Assembly: GCA_027068385.1 (NCBI GenBank)
Contig: JAMOTR010000007.1
Coordinates: forward strand, 1-13,218
Length of the DNA: 13,218 bases
Direction of reading: 5' to 3'
From: Candidatus Heimdallarchaeota archaeon
GTDB lineage: Archaea; Asgardarchaeota; Njordarchaeia; Njordarchaeales; JAMOTR01
In this document: piece by piece, positions 1 through 5,829 of the stretch
How positions within the stretch are numbered: position 1 is the first letter of the stretch
Layout of the letters: every line of letters begins with the position of its first letter
The notes under the pieces: model-generated
Seen by the model: only the letters and a program-made list of their open reading frames with translations
Database searches by the model: none
What the model was told of the DNA's origin: nothing
Made by a program: the position numbers and the translations under genes

Positions 1-282
1 CGTTTCGTCTAACTCTTCTAAGAGATAATTCTTCATCTGAGTCATCTCACGCTCACGCTCCGCTAGCTCTGTGAAGAACGATCCCAGGAAGCCCGATGAG
101 AACATACTTATACCCGCCCCTAGGACAGGTATCGCGACTTCTAGAGGCGAATTTAGACCGGCTAAATAAGAAGATATGAGCACCCCTAACGTGGTAACGG
201 CTCCGTCGAAGAAGTTTATGATAAAATACCTTCTTAAAATAGGCCCCGCTTCTAAGAGCTCTAACGCTTCTCTGATCTTCAT
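1..282 (-). CDS. VIT1/CCC1-family membrane protein, N-terminal part
   Basis: The first 94 codons are visible and the gene runs off the left edge. This frame is open from the ATG at 282 to base 1. After a short N-terminal helix with the segment ARRYF-like (EAGPILRRYF), residues 24-45 hold the family signature, an FFDGAVTTLGV stretch that starts the first membrane segment. A second membrane segment follows, with GAGISMFSSGFLGSFF at about 57-72, then the acidic stretch TELAEREREM at about 73-82. In VIT1/CCC1 proteins this order is TM1, TM2 and then a cytosolic metal-binding acidic segment, and characterised members move Fe2+ or Mn2+. The metal substrate here is inferred from the family only, and many archaeal relatives are uncharacterised. 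It diverges from the gene at 313 with about 30 bases between them. An overlapping 104-codon frame at 53-367 has no such pattern and is a shadow. Confidence 0.72.
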   Translation of the reverse strand, partial: MKIREALELLEAGPILRRYFIINFFDGAVTTLGVLISSYLAGLNSPLEVAIPVLGAGISMFSSGFLGSFFTELAEREREMTQMKNYLLEELDET

Positions 283-312
283 GGTGAAAAACTAGGAGGA
301 AGATGATGAAAA

Positions 313-744
313 ATGAGACCCGACGATCTCGTGAGATACGTAGTATCCCGTCGCGGGAAGGCATCAAGAGTGGCGATACACAAGATCGTATATTTATCGG
401 ATAGCGAGTTCGTGTGGCGTAGAATCGCGGCTAACGTGATACTGAGGCTCATAAACTCAAGCGCGAGGGTGCGTAACGAGACGGGGCTAAAGTATTACGT
501 GGCTAAACTAGGCCCCTTCTCTACGGCTTTAGATAACGCGATCAAGCGCCTGATAAACTCCGGAGAGATCGACGAAGTCTTCGACGATGGTCGGTTCTTA
601 TACGTTCCTAAGAACATCAAAGATCATAAAGTAGAGCCTCATTTCGCGAGGGTTATGGAGGAATACGTTCACGTTCCGGACAAAAAGCTAATAAATAAGG
701 CTCTTAAGAGGGTAAAGTTTGATCCTACCGTAGTTAAGCTCTAA
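313..744 (+). CDS. Small protein, possible SocA/Panacea (DUF4065)-like fold
   Basis: This 143-residue soluble, basic protein is not confidently assigned. Two blocks resemble SocA/Panacea (DUF4065) and YwgA-like proteins. One is an N-terminal helix pair with RVAIHKIVYLSDSEF at about 19-33, where the family has a lysine-leucine-tyrosine-leucine helix. The other is LGPFSTALDNAIKRLINSGEI at about 66-86, which matches the family's YGPFS/GPYS turn followed by a helix and a GLI-type strand. Known Panacea proteins act as antitoxins or proteolytic adaptors. No toxin partner is visible beside it, so that role is not claimed. The ATG at 313 is preceded by a strong Shine-Dalgarno AGGAGGA at 294-300. Two upstream ATGs at 303 and 306 lie in another frame that stops soon. 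The final residues (FDPTVVKL) show no motif. The gene is followed by an 83-base gap with the promoter of the next gene. Confidence 0.6.
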   Translation: MRPDDLVRYVVSRRGKASRVAIHKIVYLSDSEFVWRRIAANVILRLINSSARVRNETGLKYYVAKLGPFSTALDNAIKRLINSGEIDEVFDDGRFLYVPKNIKDHKVEPHFARVMEEYVHVPDKKLINKALKRVKFDPTVVKL

Positions 745-801
745 ATGGGCATAGCTGTGATGTACTATTTTAGTATATAAAATGGCCCGAAAGAAAATAC
801 A

Positions 802-809
802 TTTTATAT
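802..809 (+). promoter_or_regulatory. TATA box for the winged-helix gene at 828
   Basis: TTTTATAT lies 18 bases before the ATG at 828 and is preceded by a purine-rich CGAAAGAAAA tract (788-797) in the usual position of the archaeal BRE. The predicted transcription start falls at or next to the ATG, and there is no Shine-Dalgarno, so the mRNA is probably leaderless. A second AT-rich stretch at 771-785 is less well placed. Nothing else is seen in the gap 745-827. Confidence 0.6.
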
Positions 810-827
810 CGAACCCGTAATACGCAC

Positions 828-1346
828 ATGAAGGTCGAAATTAATTTAGAGGAGATGGCTAAGAGGGTAGCGGAAGGGGACTTCGATTTATATCTAAGGA
901 GGAAATTTGTAGGGAAGAACTTAAATAAGACGCTCTCAGGGTACCTAAACGGCGTTAAGAAGACTATCGCTCTCTTATTATACGCGGCTAGTAAGGACGA
1001 TCGGATAAGGCTTACTGATGCTACGAACGACCTATACATTTCCCGCTCGTCCGCTCATAAGTTACTAAGGCGCAAACTAATCCAACAGGGATACGTCGAA
1101 GTCGTAAAAGAGGGTAAATGGATGAAATATCGCCTCACAGAAGAGGGTAAAAAACTAGCCCTAGAGCTCGCTCAGATACTCAAGAAAGTCGAGCCTCAGA
1201 TAAAGAAGGAAGCCGAGAGGAGAAGGAGGGAGAGCGAATACCTAGAGCTCTTGCGTAAACGCGCTATGGAGATAAAGAAGAAATCGAAGATGGAGCCGGC
1301 AGTGAAGATCTCGCGGAACGAAAACGAAGATAACTCGGAAGAGTGA
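828..1346 (+). CDS. Winged-helix DNA-binding protein with charged C-terminal helix
   Basis: This 172-residue protein looks like a transcriptional regulator of the broad MarR/PadR-like winged-helix class. Residues 40-60 form a helix (GVKKTIALLLYAASKDDRI). Residues 61-95 fit the helix-turn-helix, with ISRSSAHKLLRRKLIQQGYV as the likely recognition helix leading into strand S2. The wing is formed by VVKEGKWMKYRLTEEGKKLA at about 92-111, a very typical winged-helix end. From about 112 to 155 comes a long Lys/Arg/Glu-rich helix (AQILKKVEPQIKKEAERRRRE), probably a coiled coil for dimerisation, and then an acidic disordered tail ending in NEDNSEE. No metal- or ligand-binding domain is visible. The ATG at 828 has a TATA box 18 bases upstream and no ribosome binding site, which fits leaderless initiation. 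The gene ends only 14 bases before the box C of the guide RNA. Its targets are unknown. Confidence 0.75.
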   Translation: MKVEINLEEMAKRVAEGDFDLYLRRKFVGKNLNKTLSGYLNGVKKTIALLLYAASKDDRIRLTDATNDLYISRSSAHKLLRRKLIQQGYVEVVKEGKWMKYRLTEEGKKLALELAQILKKVEPQIKKEAERRRRESEYLELLRKRAMEIKKKSKMEPAVKISRNENEDNSEE

Positions 1347-1360
1347 TTTTTAATTAGTAT

Positions 1361-1416
1361 ATGATGAGCGGTGTTTCCCTCTGAACCCTTAAATGATGAG
1401 TGGGGTAGCTTCTGAT
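1361..1416 (+). ncRNA. C/D box guide sRNA (2'-O-methylation guide)
   Basis: The elements occur in full and in order: box C ATGATGA (1361-1367), a 13-base guide (1368-1380), box D' CTGA (1381-1384), an 8-base spacer, box C' ATGATGA (1393-1399), a 12-base guide (1400-1411) and box D CTGA (1412-1415). This matches the symmetric double-guide architecture of archaeal sRNAs, which assemble with L7Ae, Nop5 and fibrillarin and methylate the target base paired to the fifth guide base upstream of D or D'. A1361 can pair with U1416 to extend the terminal kink-turn, although the outer stem is weak. By that rule the D guide selects the U in target AAGCU and the D' guide the fifth A in AGGGA. The RNA fills the gap between the winged-helix gene and RaSEA, and its D box shares a base with the RaSEA start codon. 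No well-placed dedicated promoter is seen, so processing from a longer transcript is possible. Confidence 0.85.
1388..1395 (+). promoter_or_regulatory. Possible TATA element for the RaSEA gene
   Basis: CTTAAATG sits 19 bases before the ATG at 1415, the same geometry as other TATA-to-ATG pairs in this window (compare CCTTAAAA at 5800). It lies inside the D'-C' spacer and the start of box C' of the guide RNA. A second AT-rich stretch, TTTTTAAT at 1347-1354, is only seven bases before box C and would start transcription inside the guide RNA. Both are weak calls. Confidence 0.3.
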
Positions 1417-2350
1417 GCGCATGTACGATTTACTCTTAAGAATAAGGCGCGAGAGACTTGTAAGGTACCCTAGGATCTTCGTATATCGCACCCGTACGTA
1501 CTTCGGGGTCTCTAAGGCCTTGGTGGCGATAATCGGTACGGAAGCGTGTCGGTGGTATAGGTACGGAGGATGTACGATGTGTCCGTATCCTCAGTATAAG
1601 CCTAAGGAGATAAACGTGGAGCGCGATCTTAAGTTAGTACTTAGGCGCTTAGAATCCGAGCGTCCTCAGGCCCTGATGCTGTATTCTTCCGGTTCCGTCT
1701 TGGACGAGCGCGAGGTGCCGTTCAAGCTCCTTAAGGAGTTCCTCTCAAAGATCCCAGAGAGCGTAAAGGAGGTCTTCATAGAGACGCGCCCGGAGTTCGT
1801 CGACGATCGCCTTGTAGAACTCGATACTCACGCTCATATAATGCCCGCGATAGGCCTAGAAACATCAAACGACGTCGTTCGCTTGTATCATATACGTAAG
1901 GGATTCCTCCGGAAGGACTTCCTCAAAGCCTTAGAGATAGCTAAGAAATACGCGTTCGGGGTAAAAGCGTACGTCCTACTAAAGCCTCCGATGATGCTAG
2001 AGTTTGAGGCTTATGAGGACGCTAAGAGGACTCTTAAGGACGTCGATAAGGACGGGGTGCGCGTGGTTAGCGTGAATCCTGTACACGCGGATCCGGGAAC
2101 GCTTCAATATTATCTACTAAAACGCGGTCTTCGGAAGCCCCCGAGCATGCTCACGCTATTTAAGCTACTCTCGGAGAACTTCGGGAGAAGGTATGTACTC
2201 ATAAGCGAGCCCCTGAAGGCGGGGAAGCCGGAAGGTATAAGGCCGCGGAAGGATATTAAGGAGGAGCTGAGAAGGCTTAAGGAGGCTGTACGGAACCAAG
2301 ATCCTAGACCCATAGAAGAGTACTTAGCGGAGAAACAAGATAGCGCTTAA
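1415..2350 (+). CDS. raSEA: Archaeosine synthase radical SAM subunit RaSEA
   Basis: RaSEA works with ArcS in the last step of archaeosine synthesis at position 15 of archaeal tRNA. ArcS attaches lysine to preQ0-tRNA and RaSEA, a radical SAM enzyme, cleaves the adduct to leave G+. In this 311-residue protein the iron-sulfur cysteines are C45, C53 and C56, a Cx7CxxC spacing with sequence CRWYRYGGCTMCPYP, as in Elp3/RaSEA-like enzymes rather than the classical Cx3CxxC. Downstream family blocks follow in order: YSSGSVLDEREVP, FIETRPEFV, AIGLETSNDVVR, VKAYVLLKPPMMLEFEA, and VNPVHADPGTLQYYLLKRG with RKPPS. The length is slightly short for the family. The ATG at 1415 overlaps the guide RNA D box, and M3 at 1421 is a possible alternative start. 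alaS follows after 14 bases, so the two tRNA genes are probably cotranscribed. ArcS is not in the window. Confidence 0.83.
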   Translation: MRMYDLLLRIRRERLVRYPRIFVYRTRTYFGVSKALVAIIGTEACRWYRYGGCTMCPYPQYKPKEINVERDLKLVLRRLESERPQALMLYSSGSVLDEREVPFKLLKEFLSKIPESVKEVFIETRPEFVDDRLVELDTHAHIMPAIGLETSNDVVRLYHIRKGFLRKDFLKALEIAKKYAFGVKAYVLLKPPMMLEFEAYEDAKRTLKDVDKDGVRVVSVNPVHADPGTLQYYLLKRGLRKPPSMLTLFKLLSENFGRRYVLISEPLKAGKPEGIRPRKDIKEELRRLKEAVRNQDPRPIEEYLAEKQDSA

Positions 2351-2352
2351 AG

Positions 2353-2359
2353 GGTGAGG
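2353..2359 (+). promoter_or_regulatory. Ribosome binding site of alaS
   Basis: GGTGAGG lies five bases before the alaS ATG and complements the archaeal 16S rRNA 3' end. It marks alaS as an internal operon gene translated from a leadered message, unlike most first genes in this window, which lack such a site. Confidence 0.6.
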
Positions 2360-2364
2360 CTCTA

Positions 2365-4935
2365 ATGGAGATACTAAAGGAGCTCGGATACGTGCGCAAG
2401 AAGTGTAAAAAGTGCGGGGAGTACTTTCGGACTCTAGACCCAGATCGCGAGACGTGCGGAGATTCGTTATGCGAGGGAGGATATTCGTTCATAGGACGCA
2501 AGACGCTCGGCCGGAACATACACGACGCCATCAGGGAGCGGATAGGGTTCTTCAAGAGGCACGGACACGAGGTAGTTCCGCCTTATCCCGTGGTCGCTAG
2601 GCGGCGCGATGATATAGAGTTCACGATAGCCTCTATAGCCGTATTCCAGCCTCGGGTCGTTAAGGGGCTCGTACCCCCGCCCGGGAACCCGTTAGTAATA
2701 GCCCAACCGAGCTTACGCTTCGGAGGGGACTTCAACGACCTAGATAATATAGGGAAGACCGGGAGGCATCTTACGTGCTTCGTGATGGGAGGTCAGCATA
2801 GCTTCCACGGAATCCCCGAGGATCGGAAGAAATACGTTAAAGACGGTTATCGGAAGGAAAAGGCCCTCGAGCTCAACTTCCGCTTTCTTACGGAGGTAGC
2901 GAGGATACCTAAGGAGAAGATCACTTATAAGGAAGACCGGCGGAGCGGGGGAGGTAACGCGGGACCGAGCATGGAGGCGTTCGCGGGAGGCTTGGAGCTC
3001 GTAAACACCGTATTCATGCAATACGAGGTGCGTGACGGTGAGCTTAAGGAGCTCTCCATGAAGGTAATCGATACGGGTTGGGGGATAGAGAGGATCGCCC
3101 GGTATACTCTAGGTTCTCCCACCATATACGAAGCTTCCTTCGGCCCGCTAGTCGATCGGCTTAGGAGCTCTTTGGGGGTAGAATACGACGAGAAGTTATT
3201 GGGGGAGTTCTACTCTATAGCCGGACGTTACGACTTCTCCGAAGTACGCGTAGCGGACGTGCGGCCGGAGATCTCTAGGATCATGGGATACGATCCGAAC
3301 GAGCTCAAGCGCTTAATAGGACCTATACAGGCGATATATACGATTCTAGATCACGTACGCACGCTCGTTTTCGCCCTACCAGACGGCGGTATACCGTCGA
3401 ACGTAGGGGGAGGATATAACTTACGCGCGATCTTAAGGCGCGCCCTGAGCTTATCGGAGTTATACGGCTTCGAAATAGAGCGGGAGGAACTCTTCAGGCG
3501 CATGATAGATCGGATGAAGATCTCTTTCCCGCGCGTAGAGGAGGCGCGGCCTGTGATTGTGGACGTGTTTAAGGTAGAACGCGAACGCTATAAGAAGGCG
3601 ATAGAGACGGGGACTCGTGAGGTGAAGAAGATCCTTAAGAAAAAGAAGAGGATCGACGTGGAGGACCTCATAACGCTCTACGTTTCGTTCGGAATACCTC
3701 CTGAAACCGTAGCGGAGATAGCTAAAAGCATGGGTCATGATGTATCCATACCGCCCGATTTCTACAAGCGCGTGCGCGTGAAGCAAGAAAGGAAGGAGGA
3801 GCGTAAGGAGTTCGAGATTCCCCCGTTAAAGCCCACGAGAAAGTTGTATTATGAGGATCGGAGGATAAGGGAGTTCGACGCTACCGTAATACGGTCTAAG
3901 GGTCGTTACGTGGTATTAGATCAGACCGCTTTCTATCCCGAAGGGGGAGGACAAAAGTACGATACGGGCAAGCTCTCGAAGGATGGTGCGGAGGCGAACG
4001 TAACGCGCGTGTTTAAGGTTGGGGAGGTAGTGATACACGAGCTCGATAATAATCCGTTCAAAGAGGGGGACAAGGTACACGGGTCGATAGATCGGGAGAG
4101 GCGTCTCACGCTCACGAGACATCATACAGCGGCCCACGTACTTCTGGGAGCGGCGAGGAGGATATTAGGGCCTCACGTGCGGCAGCACGGTGCGGAGAAG
4201 GACGTGGATAAGGCGCACTTAGACATCACTCATTATAAGCCGCTAAGCGACGATGAGATACGCGAGATCGAGCGCCTCGTGAATAGGGTGATCATGGAAA
4301 ACAGGCGCGTATATAAAGATCGGATGCTCCGCACTTTAGCGGAGAAAGAATATGGGGTGCGCATATATCAAGGCGGTGCCGTGCCGGGGGCGATACTTAG
4401 AATCGTAAGGATAGATGATCGGGACGTAGAAGCTTGCGGAGGCACTCACGTGGACTACACGGGAGAAATAGGACCGTTTAAGATCGTACGTACTAAGCGC
4501 ATACAGGACGGTGTAGTGAGGATAGAATACGTAGCGGGCGAGCGCGCTGTAGAGTACATTCAAAACGTCGAGCGCATCCTAAAGGAGACCTCTAGTATAT
4601 TACGCGTACAGCCCGAGGAGCTACCAAAGACCGTAAGGCGCTTCTTCGAAGAGCGGAAGAAGTATAAGAAGCGTTATGAAGAAGCCTTAGAGAGGATCGC
4701 TGAGACCTACTTAGGTAAGGAAGAAGCTAAAATAGAGGACCGGGAGTTGGCCACTAAAATAGCCGCTTTAGCGAACAAGCGCGGTTTCACGATCGTAATA
4801 AGGACGCCTAGGGGAACGATCATAGCCGGGCCGAAAGCTCATGAGAAGTATAAGGAAATAACGGGTGAAGAGCCTAAAAAGAAGAAGAGGATGTACGTCC
4901 TAAAACGATGCCGTGACGAATTCGGCTCCAGATAA
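2365..4935 (+). CDS. alaS: Alanyl-tRNA synthetase, archaeal type
   Basis: This cytoplasmic enzyme charges tRNA(Ala) with alanine and removes mischarged Ser or Gly. It has 856 residues. The archaeal N-terminal zinc-binding extension has C14, C17, C31 and C36. The class II core follows, with motif 2-like RFGGDFNDLDNIGKTGRHLTCF at about 118-139 and motif 3-like DTGWGIERIARY at 236-247. Residues 345-365 hold SNVGGGYNLRAILRRAL, part of the tRNA-recognition region. The editing domain shows DQTAFYPEGGGQ at 519-530, HxxxH at H587/H591 (HHTAAHVLLGAARRIL) and CGGTH at 691-695. The C-terminal region from about 730 is short. It has a coiled segment and a strand pair (FTIVIRTPRGTIIAG), but it ends in a Lys/Arg-rich tail without the Gly-rich stretch typical of C-Ala/DHHA1. 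Family members are usually near 900 residues. It follows raSEA after 14 bases with a good ribosome binding site, and its last 36 bases overlap the convergent gene. Confidence 0.96.
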   Translation: MEILKELGYVRKKCKKCGEYFRTLDPDRETCGDSLCEGGYSFIGRKTLGRNIHDAIRERIGFFKRHGHEVVPPYPVVARRRDDIEFTIASIAVFQPRVVKGLVPPPGNPLVIAQPSLRFGGDFNDLDNIGKTGRHLTCFVMGGQHSFHGIPEDRKKYVKDGYRKEKALELNFRFLTEVARIPKEKITYKEDRRSGGGNAGPSMEAFAGGLELVNTVFMQYEVRDGELKELSMKVIDTGWGIERIARYTLGSPTIYEASFGPLVDRLRSSLGVEYDEKLLGEFYSIAGRYDFSEVRVADVRPEISRIMGYDPNELKRLIGPIQAIYTILDHVRTLVFALPDGGIPSNVGGGYNLRAILRRALSLSELYGFEIEREELFRRMIDRMKISFPRVEEARPVIVDVFKVERERYKKAIETGTREVKKILKKKKRIDVEDLITLYVSFGIPPETVAEIAKSMGHDVSIPPDFYKRVRVKQERKEERKEFEIPPLKPTRKLYYEDRRIREFDATVIRSKGRYVVLDQTAFYPEGGGQKYDTGKLSKDGAEANVTRVFKVGEVVIHELDNNPFKEGDKVHGSIDRERRLTLTRHHTAAHVLLGAARRILGPHVRQHGAEKDVDKAHLDITHYKPLSDDEIREIERLVNRVIMENRRVYKDRMLRTLAEKEYGVRIYQGGAVPGAILRIVRIDDRDVEACGGTHVDYTGEIGPFKIVRTKRIQDGVVRIEYVAGERAVEYIQNVERILKETSSILRVQPEELPKTVRRFFEERKKYKKRYEEALERIAETYLGKEEAKIEDRELATKIAALANKRGFTIVIRTPRGTIIAGPKAHEKYKEITGEEPKKKKRMYVLKRCRDEFGSR

Positions 4936-5772
4936 GCGGTGCGTCTGATTTTTACGCTTAATCACCATCGGGCTCCCTAAGATTATGGAGATGAACACCT
5001 TCTTCGTGATGTCGTAGGTCGGCTTGTTTTTGATGAGTTCTTCGAATAGCTCCTTTGAGGGCTCCGATACTAAAGTTATGATCCCCTCCCTGACCTCCTT
5101 AGCGGTCGCATGCCTGATCCGATCCTTTATCTCTTTAACCGCTAAGAATGTCTCCCAAAGGGAGCGTAACGATTCCTTATAGAGGACCGCGTGTATCTTC
5201 GTGTTAATTATGGAATCATAGACGTACGTGATCGTTTCGTACCTTCTTATTCTATCCACGGTATCCGGACCGAACACGGCCATATCTAAGAAGCATTCGT
5301 AAATGCCGTGCTCCTTGAGCTTCTCTATTTGCTCCTCGACGTCCCCGGGTTTTAACGCGGGTAAATACAATAGATCGTATTCTATCGCCTTCTCATAGAT
5401 ATCGATCTTATGAGATAGGGGAAGGAACGCGTCGATGAGTACGATCGAGGTCCGGCTACTCTTATGATTTATAATGAACTCTAACCTGCTCTCGAGGTTC
5501 TCTAAGCTCCTTACTATATGTACTTCAACTTGTGAGAACGGGTCCTTAAGCGCTCTCTTCCTGAGTCTTATGACCCTCTTCTTATAGTCTTCGGGTAGTT
5601 CGTAAATCCTCACCGCGAAGTCATCTATAACGTTCGCGAGGGCGTATAAAGGGTAGTAAACGGGCGATTCTACGGAAATTAAGTTTAGATCGTAGAACTT
5701 CTCTACTTCTATCCTAGCGTCCTCCACTAGATTTTTGATATAATTGATCGAAAAAGAGTGATAAGTCGCCAT
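4900..5772 (-). CDS. Unrecognised protein divergent from ATPase-nuclease
   Basis: I do not recognise a family. The protein is 290 residues, soluble and mixed alpha/beta, with no signal peptide or membrane segment. A hydrophobic strand at about 109-118 (SIVLIDAFLP) followed by helix, strand (LLYLPAL) and helix (DVEEQIEKLKEHGIYECFLDMAVFG) suggests a Rossmann-like or barrel-like alpha/beta core at about 90-190. The C-terminal part is helical (ATAKEVREGI, SKELFEELIKN). There are no cysteine pairs, no P-loop and no clear catalytic motif. The longest frame starts at 5787, but a TATA element at 5789-5796 ends two bases before that ATG, so the next ATG at 5772 is preferred, giving a leaderless message. 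It is transcribed away from the ATPase-nuclease gene across a 57-base gap, and its 3' end overlaps alaS by 36 bases. A link to the neighbouring ATPase is inferred from layout only. Confidence 0.72.
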   Translation of the reverse strand: MATYHSFSINYIKNLVEDARIEVEKFYDLNLISVESPVYYPLYALANVIDDFAVRIYELPEDYKKRVIRLRKRALKDPFSQVEVHIVRSLENLESRLEFIINHKSSRTSIVLIDAFLPLSHKIDIYEKAIEYDLLYLPALKPGDVEEQIEKLKEHGIYECFLDMAVFGPDTVDRIRRYETITYVYDSIINTKIHAVLYKESLRSLWETFLAVKEIKDRIRHATAKEVREGIITLVSEPSKELFEELIKNKPTYDITKKVFISIILGSPMVIKRKNQTHRLSGAEFVTASF

Positions 5773-5787
5773 TTTTGCGCGAAACAT

Positions 5788-5829
5788 TTAATATAATATC
5801 CTTAAAACCTTACTTATGTCTTCTTTGGA
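5788..5829. promoter_or_regulatory. Divergent promoter region
   Basis: The short gap between two divergent genes has an AT-rich element for each direction. For the minus strand, TTATATTA (5796 to 5789) lies 16 bases before the ATG at 5772. For the plus strand, CCTTAAAA (5800-5807) lies 22 bases before the ATG at 5830. Neither start has a Shine-Dalgarno sequence. The two boxes are only three bases apart, so binding of TBP/TFB on one side may exclude the other. Confidence 0.5.

Noticed and set aside
303..345. ATGATGA at 303-309 as a second C/D guide RNA
   Set aside because: No CTGA follows at guide spacing and there is no second C box; the match is part of the leader of the gene at 313.
53..367. 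A 104-codon minus-strand frame at the left end
   Set aside because: It overlaps a different minus-strand frame (1-282) with clear VIT1/CCC1 signatures, and it also crosses the start of the plus-strand gene at 313; its translation is Arg/Ser-rich with no motif.
4900..4990. Frameshift hiding the rest of the AlaRS C-terminal domain
   Set aside because: The DNA after 4935 reads well as the end of the minus-strand gene, and no Gly-rich AlaRS-like segment was seen in the plus-strand translation there.
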